Program-made: the position numbers and the translations under genes
In this document: positions 52,984 to 61,911 of the stretch, in pieces
How the letters are laid out: each line of letters opens with the position of its first letter
How positions within the stretch are numbered: position 1 is the first letter of the stretch
The notes under the pieces: model-generated
The model's input: the letters and a program-made list of their open reading frames with translations, nothing else
What the model was told of the DNA's origin: nothing
Databases searched by the model: none
Assembly (NCBI RefSeq): GCF_001896135.2
Contig: NZ_MPOH02000015.1
Span: forward strand, 1,085,491-1,149,490
Origin: Streptomyces phaeoluteigriseus
Lineage (GTDB): Bacteria; Actinomycetota; Actinomycetes; Streptomycetales; Streptomycetaceae
DNA: 64,000 bases
Reading direction: 5' to 3'

Positions 52984-53382
52984 CTACTGGGTGCGGCTCT
53001 CACCGCGGTAGTACTCGAAGACCCAGCCCCACAGGCCGATGAGGATCAGCGGGGCGGAGAAGTAGAGCAGCCACCAGCCGACCGCGACCCCCAGGAAGGC
53101 GAGGGCGCCGCCGACGGCCAGGGAGAGCGGCTGCCAGCTGTGCGGGCTGAAGAAGCCCAGCTCGCCGGCGTCGTCCGCGACGTCCGCCTCCTTGTTGTCC
53201 TGCGCACCGGTGTCGACCCGCTTGGCGGTGAAGCCCAGGTAGAAGCCGATCATGATGCACAGGCCGAAGGCCAGGAAGAGGGCCGTCGTACCGGCCGGCT
53301 CCTTCGACCACACGCCGTAGACGACCGCCATGGCGAGGACGAAGACGCTCAGCCAGACGAACATCGTGCCCTGGATCTTCAC
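52984..53382 (-). CDS. ctaF: Cytochrome c oxidase subunit IV
   Basis: The 132-residue protein has four membrane segments, in the actinobacterial subunit IV pattern: FVWLSVFVLAMAVVYGVWS, LFLAFGLCIMIGFYLGF, then SPHSWQPLSLAVGGALAFLG and YFSAPLILIGLWGWVFEYYRG. GTG at 53382 overlaps the ctaD stop by 4 bp. Confidence 0.94.
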   Translation of the reverse strand: MKIQGTMFVWLSVFVLAMAVVYGVWSKEPAGTTALFLAFGLCIMIGFYLGFTAKRVDTGAQDNKEADVADDAGELGFFSPHSWQPLSLAVGGALAFLGVAVGWWLLYFSAPLILIGLWGWVFEYYRGESRTQ

Positions 53383-55115
53383 TTGCCGGCCTCCTTGCTG
53401 CCCGCGATGGCGCCGGCGCCGTGACCGGCGTGCTCCAGCTGCTCGAGCGCTGCGATCTCCGGGTGGTGCAGGTCGAACGCCGGGGATTCACTGCGGATCC
53501 GCGGCAGGGTGAGGAAGTTGTGCCGCGGCGGCGGGCAGGAGGTCGCCCACTCCAGGGAGCGGCCGTAGCCCCACGGGTCGTCGACGGCGACCGGCTTGCC
53601 GTACTTGGCGGTCTTCCACACGTTGTAGAAGAACGGCAGGACGGACAGGCCGAGAACGAACGAGCTGATCGTCGAGATCGTGTTCAGGGCGGTGAAGCCG
53701 TCGGCGGCCAGGTAGTCCGCGTAGCGGCGCGGCATGCCCTCGGCGCCCAGCCAGTGCTGGACGAGGAACGTGCCGTGGAAGCCGATGAACAGCGTCCAGA
53801 AGGTGATCTTGCCGAGGCGCTCGTCGAGCATCTTGCCGGTCATCTTCGGCCACCAGAAGTGGAACCCGGCGAACATCGCGAAGACGACGGTGCCGAAGAC
53901 GACGTAGTGGAAGTGCGCCACCACGAAGTACGAGTCCGACACGTGGAAGTCCATCGGCGGCGAGGCCAGGATGACGCCGGTCAGACCACCGAAGGTGAAG
54001 GTGATCAGGAAGCCGGTCGCCCAGAGCATCGGGGTCTCGAAACTCAGTGACCCCTTCCACATCGTTCCGATCCAGTTGAAGAACTTCACGCCCGTCGGCA
54101 CGGCGATGAGGAACGTCATGAAGGAGAAGAACGGCAGCAGCACACCGCCGGTGACGTACATGTGGTGCGCCCACACCGTCACGGACAGGCCGGCGATCGA
54201 GATCGTCGCGGCGATCAGGCCCATGTAGCCGAACATCGGCTTGCGGGAGAAGACCGGGATGATCTCGCTGATGATGCCGAAGAACGGCAGGGCGATGATG
54301 TACACCTCTGGATGGCCGAAGAACCAGAAGAGGTGCTGCCACAGCAACGCGCCGCCGTTGGAGGCGTCGAAGATGTGGGCGCCGAACTTGCGGTCCGCCT
54401 CCAGGGCGAACAGCGCGGCCGCGAGGACCGGGAAGGCCAGCAGGACCAGGACCGCGGTCAGCAGCACGTTCCACACGAAGATCGGCATGCGGAACATCGT
54501 CATGCCCGGTGCGCGCATGCAGATGATCGTGGTGATGAAGTTGACCGAGCCGAGGATGGTGCCGAAGCCGGAGAAGGCCAGACCCATGATCCACATGTCG
54601 GCGCCGATACCCGGGCTGCGGACCGCGTCCGACAGCGGCGAGTAGGCGAACCAGCCGAAGTCGGCCGCGCCGTCCGGGGTCAGGAACCCGCCGACGGCGA
54701 TGAGCGAGCCGAACAGGTACAGCCAGTAGGCGAACATGTTCAGCCGCGGGAACGCGACGTCCGGCGCGCCGATCTGGAGCGGCATGATCCAGTTCGCGAA
54801 GCCGGCGAACAGCGGCGTCGCGAACATCAGCAGCATGATCGTGCCGTGCATCGTGAACGCCTGGTTGAACTGCTCGTTCGACATGATCTGCAGGCCCGGA
54901 CGGGCCAGCTCGGCGCGCATGAAGAGCGCCATCACGCCACCGATGCAGAAGAACGCGAACGACGTCACGAGGTACAGCGTGCCGATCGTCTTGTGGTCCG
55001 TCGTGGTGAGCCACTTGACGACGACTTCGCCGCGGCGCTGGCGCCGGACCGGCAGCTCGTCCTCATAGTGGGACCCTGCTGCGGCGGCACCCTGGGGTTC
55101 GTTGAGGATGCTCAC
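53379..55115 (-). CDS. ctaD: Cytochrome c oxidase subunit I (aa3 type)
   Basis: The 578-residue protein has twelve membrane helices. The Cu-B/haem a3 ligands are in WFFGHPEVYIIALP and VWAHHMYVTGG; MHGTIMLLMF and VAHFHYVVFG provide other haem His residues. DYLAADGFTALN and the soluble C-terminus are typical of actinobacteria. GTG at 55115 (start of MSILNEPQG) overlaps the ctaC stop by 4 bp. Confidence 0.97.
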   Translation of the reverse strand: MSILNEPQGAAAAGSHYEDELPVRRQRRGEVVVKWLTTTDHKTIGTLYLVTSFAFFCIGGVMALFMRAELARPGLQIMSNEQFNQAFTMHGTIMLLMFATPLFAGFANWIMPLQIGAPDVAFPRLNMFAYWLYLFGSLIAVGGFLTPDGAADFGWFAYSPLSDAVRSPGIGADMWIMGLAFSGFGTILGSVNFITTIICMRAPGMTMFRMPIFVWNVLLTAVLVLLAFPVLAAALFALEADRKFGAHIFDASNGGALLWQHLFWFFGHPEVYIIALPFFGIISEIIPVFSRKPMFGYMGLIAATISIAGLSVTVWAHHMYVTGGVLLPFFSFMTFLIAVPTGVKFFNWIGTMWKGSLSFETPMLWATGFLITFTFGGLTGVILASPPMDFHVSDSYFVVAHFHYVVFGTVVFAMFAGFHFWWPKMTGKMLDERLGKITFWTLFIGFHGTFLVQHWLGAEGMPRRYADYLAADGFTALNTISTISSFVLGLSVLPFFYNVWKTAKYGKPVAVDDPWGYGRSLEWATSCPPPRHNFLTLPRIRSESPAFDLHHPEIAALEQLEHAGHGAGAIAGSKEAGK

Positions 55116-56071
55116 AGGATGTTCGACTCCCGGTTCTTCTCGGGGCTCGTCTGCTCGATGCCGGCCGGAACGTAACCGGTCTGCCCCTTCTTGGCGAGGT
55201 CCTTCAGGTGCTGCTCGTAACGCTCGGGGGAGACCACCTTCACGTTGAACAGCATCCGGGAGTGGTCGACGCCACACAGCTCGGCGCACTTGCCCAGGAA
55301 GGTGCCCTGCTTGTTGGGGGTCACCTGGAAGGCATTGGTGTGGCCCGGGATGACGTCCTGCTTCATGAGGAACGGCACCACCCAGAAGGAGTGGATGACG
55401 TCCCGCGAGGTGAGGATGAAGCGGACCGTCTTGCCCTCGGGGAGCCAGAGGGTCGGGCCGGGGTTGTCGGTCTGCGGGTTCCGCTCACCGGGGGTGCCGC
55501 AGGTGTAGACACCGCCCGAGTCGGCCGGGAAGTCCTTCTTGTACCGGTCCGGAATCGCGGCCAGGTTCTCGTCGGACTTCGCGTCACCGGTGGAACCGTC
55601 GACGCTCTGGATGTAGTTGAAGCACCAGCTCCACTGGAAGCCGACCACGTTGACCGTGACGTCGGGCTTCTTCTCGAGGCTGAGCAGCTTCGATTCGTCG
55701 CGGGCCGTGAAGTAGAAGAGGACCGAGACGATGATGATCGGTACTACCGTGTACAAGGCCTCGATGGGCATGTTGTACCGGGTCTGCGGAGGTACCTCGA
55801 CCTTGGTGCGGCTGCGCCGGTGGAAGAAAGCACTCCACAGGATCAGGCCCCACACCAGCACGCCGGTGGCCAGCGCGGCAGCCCATGAGCCCTGCCACAG
55901 GGAGAGGATCCGCGGAGCCTCTTCGGTGGTGGGGGTGGGCATACCAAGGCGGGGGAAGTCCTCGTATGTGCAACCGGTTGCGGTCGCAAGGACCAGGCCC
56001 GCGGTCAGTGCCTGCAGCAGCTTCCGCCGCATCGGGCGCCGCGGCGAGCGGTCGGAGCCGTTGGGACTCAC
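55112..56071 (-). CDS. ctaC: Cytochrome c oxidase subunit II
   Basis: The 319-residue lipoprotein-like protein has a lipobox in LVLATATGC and two membrane helices (SWAAALATGVLVWGLILWS; ALYTVVPIIIVSVLFYF). The Cu-A domain has CAELCGVDHSRMLF (both Cys, His, Met) and VVPFLMKQDVIPG. GTG at 56071 gives the usual N-terminus. First gene of the ctaCDF unit. Confidence 0.97.
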   Translation of the reverse strand: MSPNGSDRSPRRPMRRKLLQALTAGLVLATATGCTYEDFPRLGMPTPTTEEAPRILSLWQGSWAAALATGVLVWGLILWSAFFHRRSRTKVEVPPQTRYNMPIEALYTVVPIIIVSVLFYFTARDESKLLSLEKKPDVTVNVVGFQWSWCFNYIQSVDGSTGDAKSDENLAAIPDRYKKDFPADSGGVYTCGTPGERNPQTDNPGPTLWLPEGKTVRFILTSRDVIHSFWVVPFLMKQDVIPGHTNAFQVTPNKQGTFLGKCAELCGVDHSRMLFNVKVVSPERYEQHLKDLAKKGQTGYVPAGIEQTSPEKNRESNIL

Positions 56072-56364
56072 GTAGCGCCTTCCCGAGAGTCTCGCCCGCG
56101 CGGTCGGCTGCGGCCTTCTCGCTGGTAGGTCGCCGCCCTGCGTCGGGCAGGGGTTTGGATGTTTATGCGGACCAAACCCTACTGGACGCGTTTTGGGGTC
56201 GCGCGGGGAGGGGTCGGCAACGCGCCGGGGGTCATGCCCAGGGGTGGGAGGAGGCACCTAATCGCTCGGGGTTGCGGCTTGTTGGGCGCGTGCGGGCGGG
56301 TTTGTGGCTGGTCGCGCAGTTCCCCGGGCCGCCGTCCGGCTCCCCCGCGTTCTACCGTTGCCAC

Positions 56365-57731
56365 GTGTCCTACTTCGATGCCGCCTCCGCCGCCCCGCTC
56401 CACCCCATGGCCCGTCAGGCCCTGTTGGCCTCGCTCGACGAGGGCTGGGCCGATCCGGCGCGGCTCTACCGGGAGGGCCGTCGGGCCCGGATGCTGCTCG
56501 ACGCGTCCCGGGAGGCCGCGGCGGAGGCGGTGGGGTGCCGGCCCGACGAGCTGGTGTTCACTCCGTCCGGAACCCGGGCCGTGCACAGCGGTGTCGCGGG
56601 CGCGTTGGCGGGTCGGCGGCGCGCCGGACGCCACCTGATCGTGTCAGCGGTCGAACACTCCTCCGTGCTCCATTCGGCCGAGGTGTTCGAGGCGGAGGGC
56701 GGGACGGTGACACAGGTGCCGGTGCTGCGGTCCGGCGCCGTGACCGTGGAGTCGTACGCCGGGGCCCTGCGGCCCGACACGGCGCTCGCCTGTCTCCAGT
56801 CGGCCAACCACGAGGTGGGCACCGAGCAGCCGGTGGCGGAGGTGGCCGAGGCCTGCCGGGAGGCGGGGGTTCCGCTGTTCGTCGACGCGGCGCAGTCGCT
56901 CGGGTGGGGGCCGGTGGAGGGGAACTGGTCGCTGCTCGCGGCCAGTGCGCACAAGTGTCGGGGGTGGGGCTGCTCGTGGTGCGCAAGGGCGTCCGGTTCG
57001 CTCCCCGGGGGCCCTCGGACGAACGGGAGTCGGGGCGGGCGGCCGGGTTCGAGAACATCCCGGCGATCGTGGCCGCCGTGGCGTCGCTGCGGGCGGTGCG
57101 GGCGGAGGCGGCGGCCGAGGCGGAGCGGCTGCGGGAGCTGACCGGGCGGATCCGGGCCGGGGTGGCGCGCTCCGTGCCGGACGTGGAGGTGGTGGGTGAC
57201 GCCGAGCGGCGGCTGCCCGGCATCGTCACCTTCTCCTGTCTCTATGTCGACGGGGAGACTCTGCTGCACGAGCTGGACCGGGAGGGCTTCTCCGTCTCGT
57301 CCGGTTCGTCCTGCACGAGCAGCACGCTCACGCCGAGCCATGTGCTCAGGGCGATGGGAGTGCTGAGCGAGGGGAACGTGCGGGTGTCGCTGCCGCCGGG
57401 GACGGCCGAGGAGGACGTGGAGCGGTTCCTCGCCGCGCTGCCGGGCGCGGTGGCGGGTGTGCGCGAGAAGCTCGGGGCGCCCACGCCCACGGTGGTCACC
57501 GGCGCGGACGAGCTGGTCGTCGACTCCCTCGGCAAGCTGTGCCCGATCCCGGTCATCGAGCTGGCGAAGGTCATCGGGCAGGTGCCCGTCGGCGGCACGG
57601 TGCGGGTCCTCTCCGACGACGAGGCGGCACGGCTCGACATCCCCGCCTGGTGCCAGATGCGGGGGCAGGAGTACGTCGGTGAGGAGCCGGCGGACCGTGG
57701 CTCGGCGCATCTGGTCCGCCGGCTGCTCTGA
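56365..57731 (+). CDS. Cysteine desulfurase-TusA fusion, with apparent ~10-nt deletion
   Basis: The first part (about 1-390) is a cysteine desulfurase: YFDAASAAPLHPMARQAL, SAVEHSSVLHSAE, CLQSANHEVGTEQPV, FVDAAQSLGWG and PLP Lys in SAHK. The catalytic Cys loop is SVSSGSSCTSST. The C-terminal part (about 395-458) is a TusA-like domain with LVVDSLGKLCPIPVIELAK, which carries the sulfur-accepting Cys. After Lys (56953-56955) the sequence jumps frame. The family motif KWGGPxGVGLL has lost 3n+1 bases, most simply 10 nt at about 56957. GTG at 56365 has no ribosome site; TACCGT 7 bp upstream suggests a leaderless mRNA. Confidence 0.85.
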
Positions 57732-57732
57732 G

Positions 57733-58707
57733 TCAGCCCAGGTGCTTCTTGACCTCGGCGGCGGCCTCGTCGCCGTACGCCTTCGCGAAGCGGTCCATGA
57801 AGTGGGCGCGGCGGAGCCGGTACTCCTGGGTGCCGATGGTCTCGATGACCAGCGTGGCGAGCATGCAGCCGATCTGGGCGGCGCGCTCCAGGGAGACGCC
57901 CCAGGCCAGGCCGGAGAGGAAACCGGCCCGGAAGGCGTCGCCGACGCCGGTGGGCTCGACCTTGCGCTCCTCCTGCGGGCAGCCGACCTCGATCGGGTCC
58001 TCGCCGGCCCGCTCGACGCGCACGCCCCGCGCGCCGAGGGTGGTGACGCGGTGACCGACCTTGCCGAGGATCTCCTCGTCGCTCCAGCCGGTCTTGGACT
58101 CGATGAGGCCCTTCTCGTACTCGTTGGAGAAGAGGTACGTCGCCCCGTCCAGCAGGATGCGGATCTCCTCGCCGCCCATGCGGGCGATCTGCTGGGAGAA
58201 GTCGGCGGCGAAGGGGATGTTCCGGGAGCGGCACTCCTCCGTGTGGCGGAGCATCGCCTCGGGGTCGTCGGCGCCGATCAGGACCAGGTCGAGGCCGCCG
58301 ACGCGGTCGGCGACGGTCTTCAGCTCGATGAGGCGGGCCTCGCTCATCGCGCCCGTGTAGAACGAGCCGATCTGGTTGTGGTCGGCGTCCGTGGTGCACA
58401 CGAAACGGGCCGTGTGCAGGGTCTCGGAGATGCGGACCGAGGCGGTGTCGACGCCGTGCCGGTCCAGCCAGGCCCGGTACTCGTCGAAGTCGGAGCCGGC
58501 GGCGCCGACCAGGACGGGCTTCGTGCCGAGCTGCCCCATGCCGAAGGCGATGTTCGCGCCCACCCCGCCGCGCCGTACGTCCAGCTTGTCGACCAGGAAG
58601 GAGAGCGAGACCGTGTGGAGCTGGTCCGCGACGAGCTGGTCGGCGAAGCGGCCGGGGAACGTCATGAGGTGGTCGGTTGCGATGGAGCCGGTGACTGCGA
58701 TGCGCAC
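57733..58707 (-). CDS. PfkB-family carbohydrate kinase, adenosine-kinase-like
   Basis: The 324-residue protein has AVTGSIATDHLMTFPGRFADQL, RRGGVGANIAFGMGQLG near the substrate pocket, and the PfkB signature EPTGVGDAFRAGFLSGLAWG with the catalytic Asp. Its closest functional parallel by sequence style and location is mycobacterial adenosine kinase AdoK (Rv2202c). The GTG at 58707 gives MRIAVTGS. It is convergent, almost touching, with the desulfurase gene. Confidence 0.9.
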   Translation of the reverse strand: MRIAVTGSIATDHLMTFPGRFADQLVADQLHTVSLSFLVDKLDVRRGGVGANIAFGMGQLGTKPVLVGAAGSDFDEYRAWLDRHGVDTASVRISETLHTARFVCTTDADHNQIGSFYTGAMSEARLIELKTVADRVGGLDLVLIGADDPEAMLRHTEECRSRNIPFAADFSQQIARMGGEEIRILLDGATYLFSNEYEKGLIESKTGWSDEEILGKVGHRVTTLGARGVRVERAGEDPIEVGCPQEERKVEPTGVGDAFRAGFLSGLAWGVSLERAAQIGCMLATLVIETIGTQEYRLRRAHFMDRFAKAYGDEAAAEVKKHLG

Positions 58708-58835
58708 GGCGTGGACTCTCCTGTGGGAGGTGGATTGACAGTTCACGCTACCGGGTTCGCCGCCGCCTCTGAAGCGGAGGAAACTACCCGATAGTAGATC
58801 TTTCTTCGCGGGCCCGACGTGCATACGGTGCGGTT

Positions 58836-59045
58836 ATGACGAACCTCAAGGTCCACGCGCCCGCTCCGGCCGACCTCGAAGGCGACCTGGCGTCGCTGCG
58901 GGGCGACTGCGCGCGGATGGCTCCGCACTGGACCGCGCCCGAGAAGAGCGCGGCCCTTCCCGTGCCTCTGTCCCTGATCCACGGCGTGACCGTTCCGGCG
59001 GCCTCGGCCCGGCTGCTGGAGGCGATGCCGGAGTACGGCAACTAG
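58836..59045 (+). CDS. Small conserved protein of unknown function
   Basis: The 69-residue protein (MTNLKVHAPAPADLEGDLAS to EAMPEYGN) has no Cys and no membrane segment. TACGGT (58824-58829) ends 6 bp before the ATG and no ribosome site is present, so the mRNA is probably leaderless. TTTCTT at 58801-58806 gives a possible -35 at 17-bp spacing. Confidence 0.65.
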   Translation: MTNLKVHAPAPADLEGDLASLRGDCARMAPHWTAPEKSAALPVPLSLIHGVTVPAASARLLEAMPEYGN

Positions 59046-59237
59046 CCCGAACGCCGCGCGGGCCGGCCTCCGCGGGCTCGCGCGCGCTTTCGCGCGTGCT
59101 GTCGCGGGCTTTCGCGCGTGCCCTGTTTCGGCCGGGGCGCCCGTAGGGGAACCGTGCGCTCCCCCGCTGCGTCCCATCGCTGTCCCCCGTAAAGGGGATG
59201 TCAGGTACGACAGCAGCGCAGCCGAAGGAGCGATGCG

Positions 59238-61193
59238 GTGAACACCGAGCGACCCGACAACGACGACGCCGCACGCGGGCCGAAGGACGGACGGACACCG
59301 GAGGACCGGGGTACGCCCGAGGACCGGGGTACGCCCGAGGACCGGGGTGCCCCGGAGGCCGCGCGTGCGGAGGAGACGCCGGCGGAGGCCGCCACGGTCG
59401 AGGAGACCGGCGGCGCCGAGGGGCGTGCGCCCCGGGCGGGCGGGCCTGGCGAGGCGGCGCGGCCTGCCCCCGGTTCCGGGCGGGAGCCCGGCCCGGAGGA
59501 GCCCGCCGACACCCCCGGCCCGGCTGGTGTGTCCGAGGCCGAGGAGCCCGCGGCCGGCCCGGCGGTCGGAGCGCCGGAGCCCGAGGCGTCCCGCGCGCCT
59601 GACGCGCGGGGATCCGAGGCGGGAACGCCGGACCCCGCCGAGGCGGCCTCCCCCGCCCTGCCGGCCGGGGCCTCGGAGCCCGGTGCCGAGGAGCCCGCCG
59701 GGACCGAGCGGGAAGTCGACGCCGGTGTCCTGCGACGCTCCGGGGGCGAGGGCGGTTCCCCCGGCGAGGACGCTCCCGAAGGCGGCCGGCGGCGGTCCTC
59801 CGTGCTGGTCGCCTCCGTCGCCGCGGCTGTGCTGGTCGTCGGTGGGGGTGGGGCCTATCTCGCCGCCGGCGCGGGCGGTGGCACCGAGGGCAGTGCCGGG
59901 GCGCCCCCCTCAGGGGGCGGCACTCCCCCGGCGCTCGTGCTGGACGACCACGCCCCGGAGTCCGACGGGGGCAACGGCATCGCGCCCGGCGAGCCGAACC
60001 CGTACGGGGTGACCTACCGGGCCGACGGCACTCTCCCCGACGGCCCCGGCTCGGCTCCCGTGTACTGGGCGAAGGGTGAGGTCACACGGTCCGAGGTGAC
60101 CCGGCTGGCCGGCGCGCTGGGGGTGGAGGGAACCCCGGTGACCGAGGGCCGGTCCTGGAAGGTCGGTTCCGGGAAGGACGGGTCCGGACCGGTGCTCCGG
60201 GTGGAGAAGGGCGCGCCTGGCGTGTGGACGTTCAGCCGGTACGTCCCCGGCACGGACGACTGCAAGAGCGGCTCCGCCGTCTGCGCGTCGCAGGACACGG
60301 CCTCCTCCGTCGACCCGGTGAGCGAGGCGGCCGCGAAGAAGGCGGCGGCACCGGTGCTGAAGGCGCTCGGGCAGGACGACGCCAAGATCGACGCGAGCCA
60401 GGTCGTGGGCGCGCAGCGGATCGTGAACGCCGACGCCGAGGTCGGCGGCCTGCCGACCTACGGCTGGACGACCGGCGTCACCGTCAGCGCCCAGGGCGAG
60501 ATCGTCGGCGGCAGCGGCCGGGTGAAGGCGCCGGCCGAGGGAGAGACGTACCCCGTGCTGGGCGCGCGGGAGACGCTGGACCGGATGAACGCGGCGCCGG
60601 GGACCGATCGCCGTACGGGCATCGGCGGGTGCGCCACGCCCGTGCCGGCGACGGAGGGGGCGCAGAGCCCCTGCGAGGCGTCGGCCGGCGTGCCGCAGAA
60701 GGAGACGCTCACGGTCGAGGGCGCGGTGTTCGGGCTCGCCCCGCACGCCTCGGGCGGCCGGCAGGTGCTGGTGCCGTCCTGGCTGTTCTCGGTGCGCGCG
60801 ACCGGGGCCGGGGACGACTACACGGTGACGCATCCGGCGGTCGAGCCGGAGTTCCTGAGCGCGCCCCCGGCGGCCACTCCGTCCCAGCCGCCGGCCTCCG
60901 GCACCGAGACCCGTGAGGTGACGGTCGACGGCTACACGGCCGAGGGCCGCGAGCTGGTCGTCGGCTTCACCGGCGGCGTGTGCTCCGACTACACCGCGAA
61001 GGCGGTGGAGAGCGGGGACCAGGTGAAGGTCACCGTGACGGAGAAGCCGTGGCCGGACGCGGTCTGCATCAAGATCGCCAAGTTCTTCCACCGGACCGTG
61101 CAGCTGGACGAGCCGCTCGGCGACCGGACGGTCGTCGGGTCGGACGGCAAGCAGGTTCCCCTGGAGAAGCCGGGAGCGCGGCTGCCCCGCTAA
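59238..61193 (+). CDS. Large single-pass membrane protein with disordered acidic N-terminus
   Basis: The 651-residue protein has ~185 N-terminal residues that are Glu/Pro/Ala-rich and include tandem GTPEDR repeats. One membrane helix (SVLVASVAAAVLVVGGGGAYLAA) follows. The ~430-residue extracellular part has no catalytic motif I recognise, contains six or more Cys, and includes repeated VxG-type sheets. GTG at 59238 follows AAGGAGCG. A mycobacterial membrane protein (Rv2203) occupies the same place beside adoK and the ErpA-like gene. Function unknown. Confidence 0.8.
   Translation: MNTERPDNDDAARGPKDGRTPEDRGTPEDRGTPEDRGAPEAARAEETPAEAATVEETGGAEGRAPRAGGPGEAARPAPGSGREPGPEEPADTPGPAGVSEAEEPAAGPAVGAPEPEASRAPDARGSEAGTPDPAEAASPALPAGASEPGAEEPAGTEREVDAGVLRRSGGEGGSPGEDAPEGGRRRSSVLVASVAAAVLVVGGGGAYLAAGAGGGTEGSAGAPPSGGGTPPALVLDDHAPESDGGNGIAPGEPNPYGVTYRADGTLPDGPGSAPVYWAKGEVTRSEVTRLAGALGVEGTPVTEGRSWKVGSGKDGSGPVLRVEKGAPGVWTFSRYVPGTDDCKSGSAVCASQDTASSVDPVSEAAAKKAAAPVLKALGQDDAKIDASQVVGAQRIVNADAEVGGLPTYGWTTGVTVSAQGEIVGGSGRVKAPAEGETYPVLGARETLDRMNAAPGTDRRTGIGGCATPVPATEGAQSPCEASAGVPQKETLTVEGAVFGLAPHASGGRQVLVPSWLFSVRATGAGDDYTVTHPAVEPEFLSAPPAATPSQPPASGTETREVTVDGYTAEGRELVVGFTGGVCSDYTAKAVESGDQVKVTVTEKPWPDAVCIKIAKFFHRTVQLDEPLGDRTVVGSDGKQVPLEKPGARLPR
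59295..59350. repeat. 18-bp tandem repeat encoding GTPEDR
   Basis: GAGGACCGGGGTACGCCC recurs in tandem from about 59301 (two exact copies plus diverged flanks). Each adds six residues (EDRGTP) to the membrane protein's N-terminus without changing frame. Confidence 0.75.
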
Positions 61194-61200
61194 GCCCGGA

Positions 61201-61248
61201 CACACGGAAGGCGGCGGCCCCTCGGAGGGGGCCGCCGCCTTCCGTGTG
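61201..61248. terminator. Bidirectional terminator between convergent genes
   Basis: A 21-bp perfect stem (61201-61221 with 61228-61248) with a 6-nt loop lies 7 bp past the membrane-protein stop and 29 bp past the ErpA-like stop on the other strand. It is the strongest hairpin in the window. Confidence 0.9.
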
Positions 61249-61277
61249 CCGTGCGGACGGCTCGGCTGTGCGCAGGA

Positions 61278-61634
61278 TCAGCTGAAGGAGTCACCGCAGG
61301 CACAGGAGCCCGTAGCGTTCGGGTTGTCGATCGTGAAGCCCTGCTTCTCGATGGTGTCCACGAAGTCGATGGACGCGCCGCCCAGGTACGGGGCGCTCAT
61401 GCGGTCGGTGACGACCTTGACGCCGTCGAAGTCCTTGACCACGTCACCGTCGAGGGAACGCTCGTCGAAGAAGAGCTGGTAGCGCAGGCCGGAGCAGCCG
61501 CCGGGCTGGACGGCGACACGCAGGGCCAGGTCCTCGCGGCCTTCCTGGTCGAGCAGGGTCTTGACCTTCGCCGCGGCGGCGTCGGACAGGATGATGCCGT
61601 CGGTGACGGTGCTGGTCTCGTCCGATACGGACAT
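61278..61634 (-). CDS. erpA: Iron-sulfur cluster insertion protein (ErpA/A-type carrier)
   Basis: This 118-residue HesB/IscA-family protein has the three conserved Cys in QPGGCSGLRYQLFFD and SCACGDSF. It carries Fe-S clusters to apo-proteins. The adjacent nadA product contains a [4Fe-4S] cluster, and a desulfurase fusion lies about 4 kb away, so a local Fe-S theme is plausible. ATG at 61634 is the start. Confidence 0.94.
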   Translation of the reverse strand: MSVSDETSTVTDGIILSDAAAAKVKTLLDQEGREDLALRVAVQPGGCSGLRYQLFFDERSLDGDVVKDFDGVKVVTDRMSAPYLGGASIDFVDTIEKQGFTIDNPNATGSCACGDSFS

Positions 61635-61814
61635 CTACATCTCTCCCGGGTTGTACGGAGACTGCTTGCCGACGGTTTCAACCGGCGGGGCCGCGGATTC
61701 ATTCCACGGGCCGGGCAACTTCTCTTCGCCCGTTCCTTCATGCTCGCACACCCACGCGGCAGCGAACAGCGACCCTGGCCGCCCTGTCGAGGAGCACACG
61801 CGGCGGCGCCGGGA

Positions 61815-61858
61815 TTCATGTCACATCGACGCAATGACCATCGTCAAAGTGACATGAA
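61815..61858. promoter_or_regulatory. 10-bp inverted repeat overlapping the nadA promoter
   Basis: TTCATGTCAC (61815-61824) and GTGACATGAA (61849-61858) are perfect reverse complements, 24 bp apart. The right arm lies between a weak -35 region (TCGTCA, 61841-61846) and TATGAT (61865-61870). The position is typical of a repressor site. The region is clearly AT-richer than its surroundings. Confidence 0.75.
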
Positions 61859-61911
61859 GCAGGCTATGATAAATAACGTCAGATCGACGAAAAGTAGAAA
61901 AGGTGCGTGCC

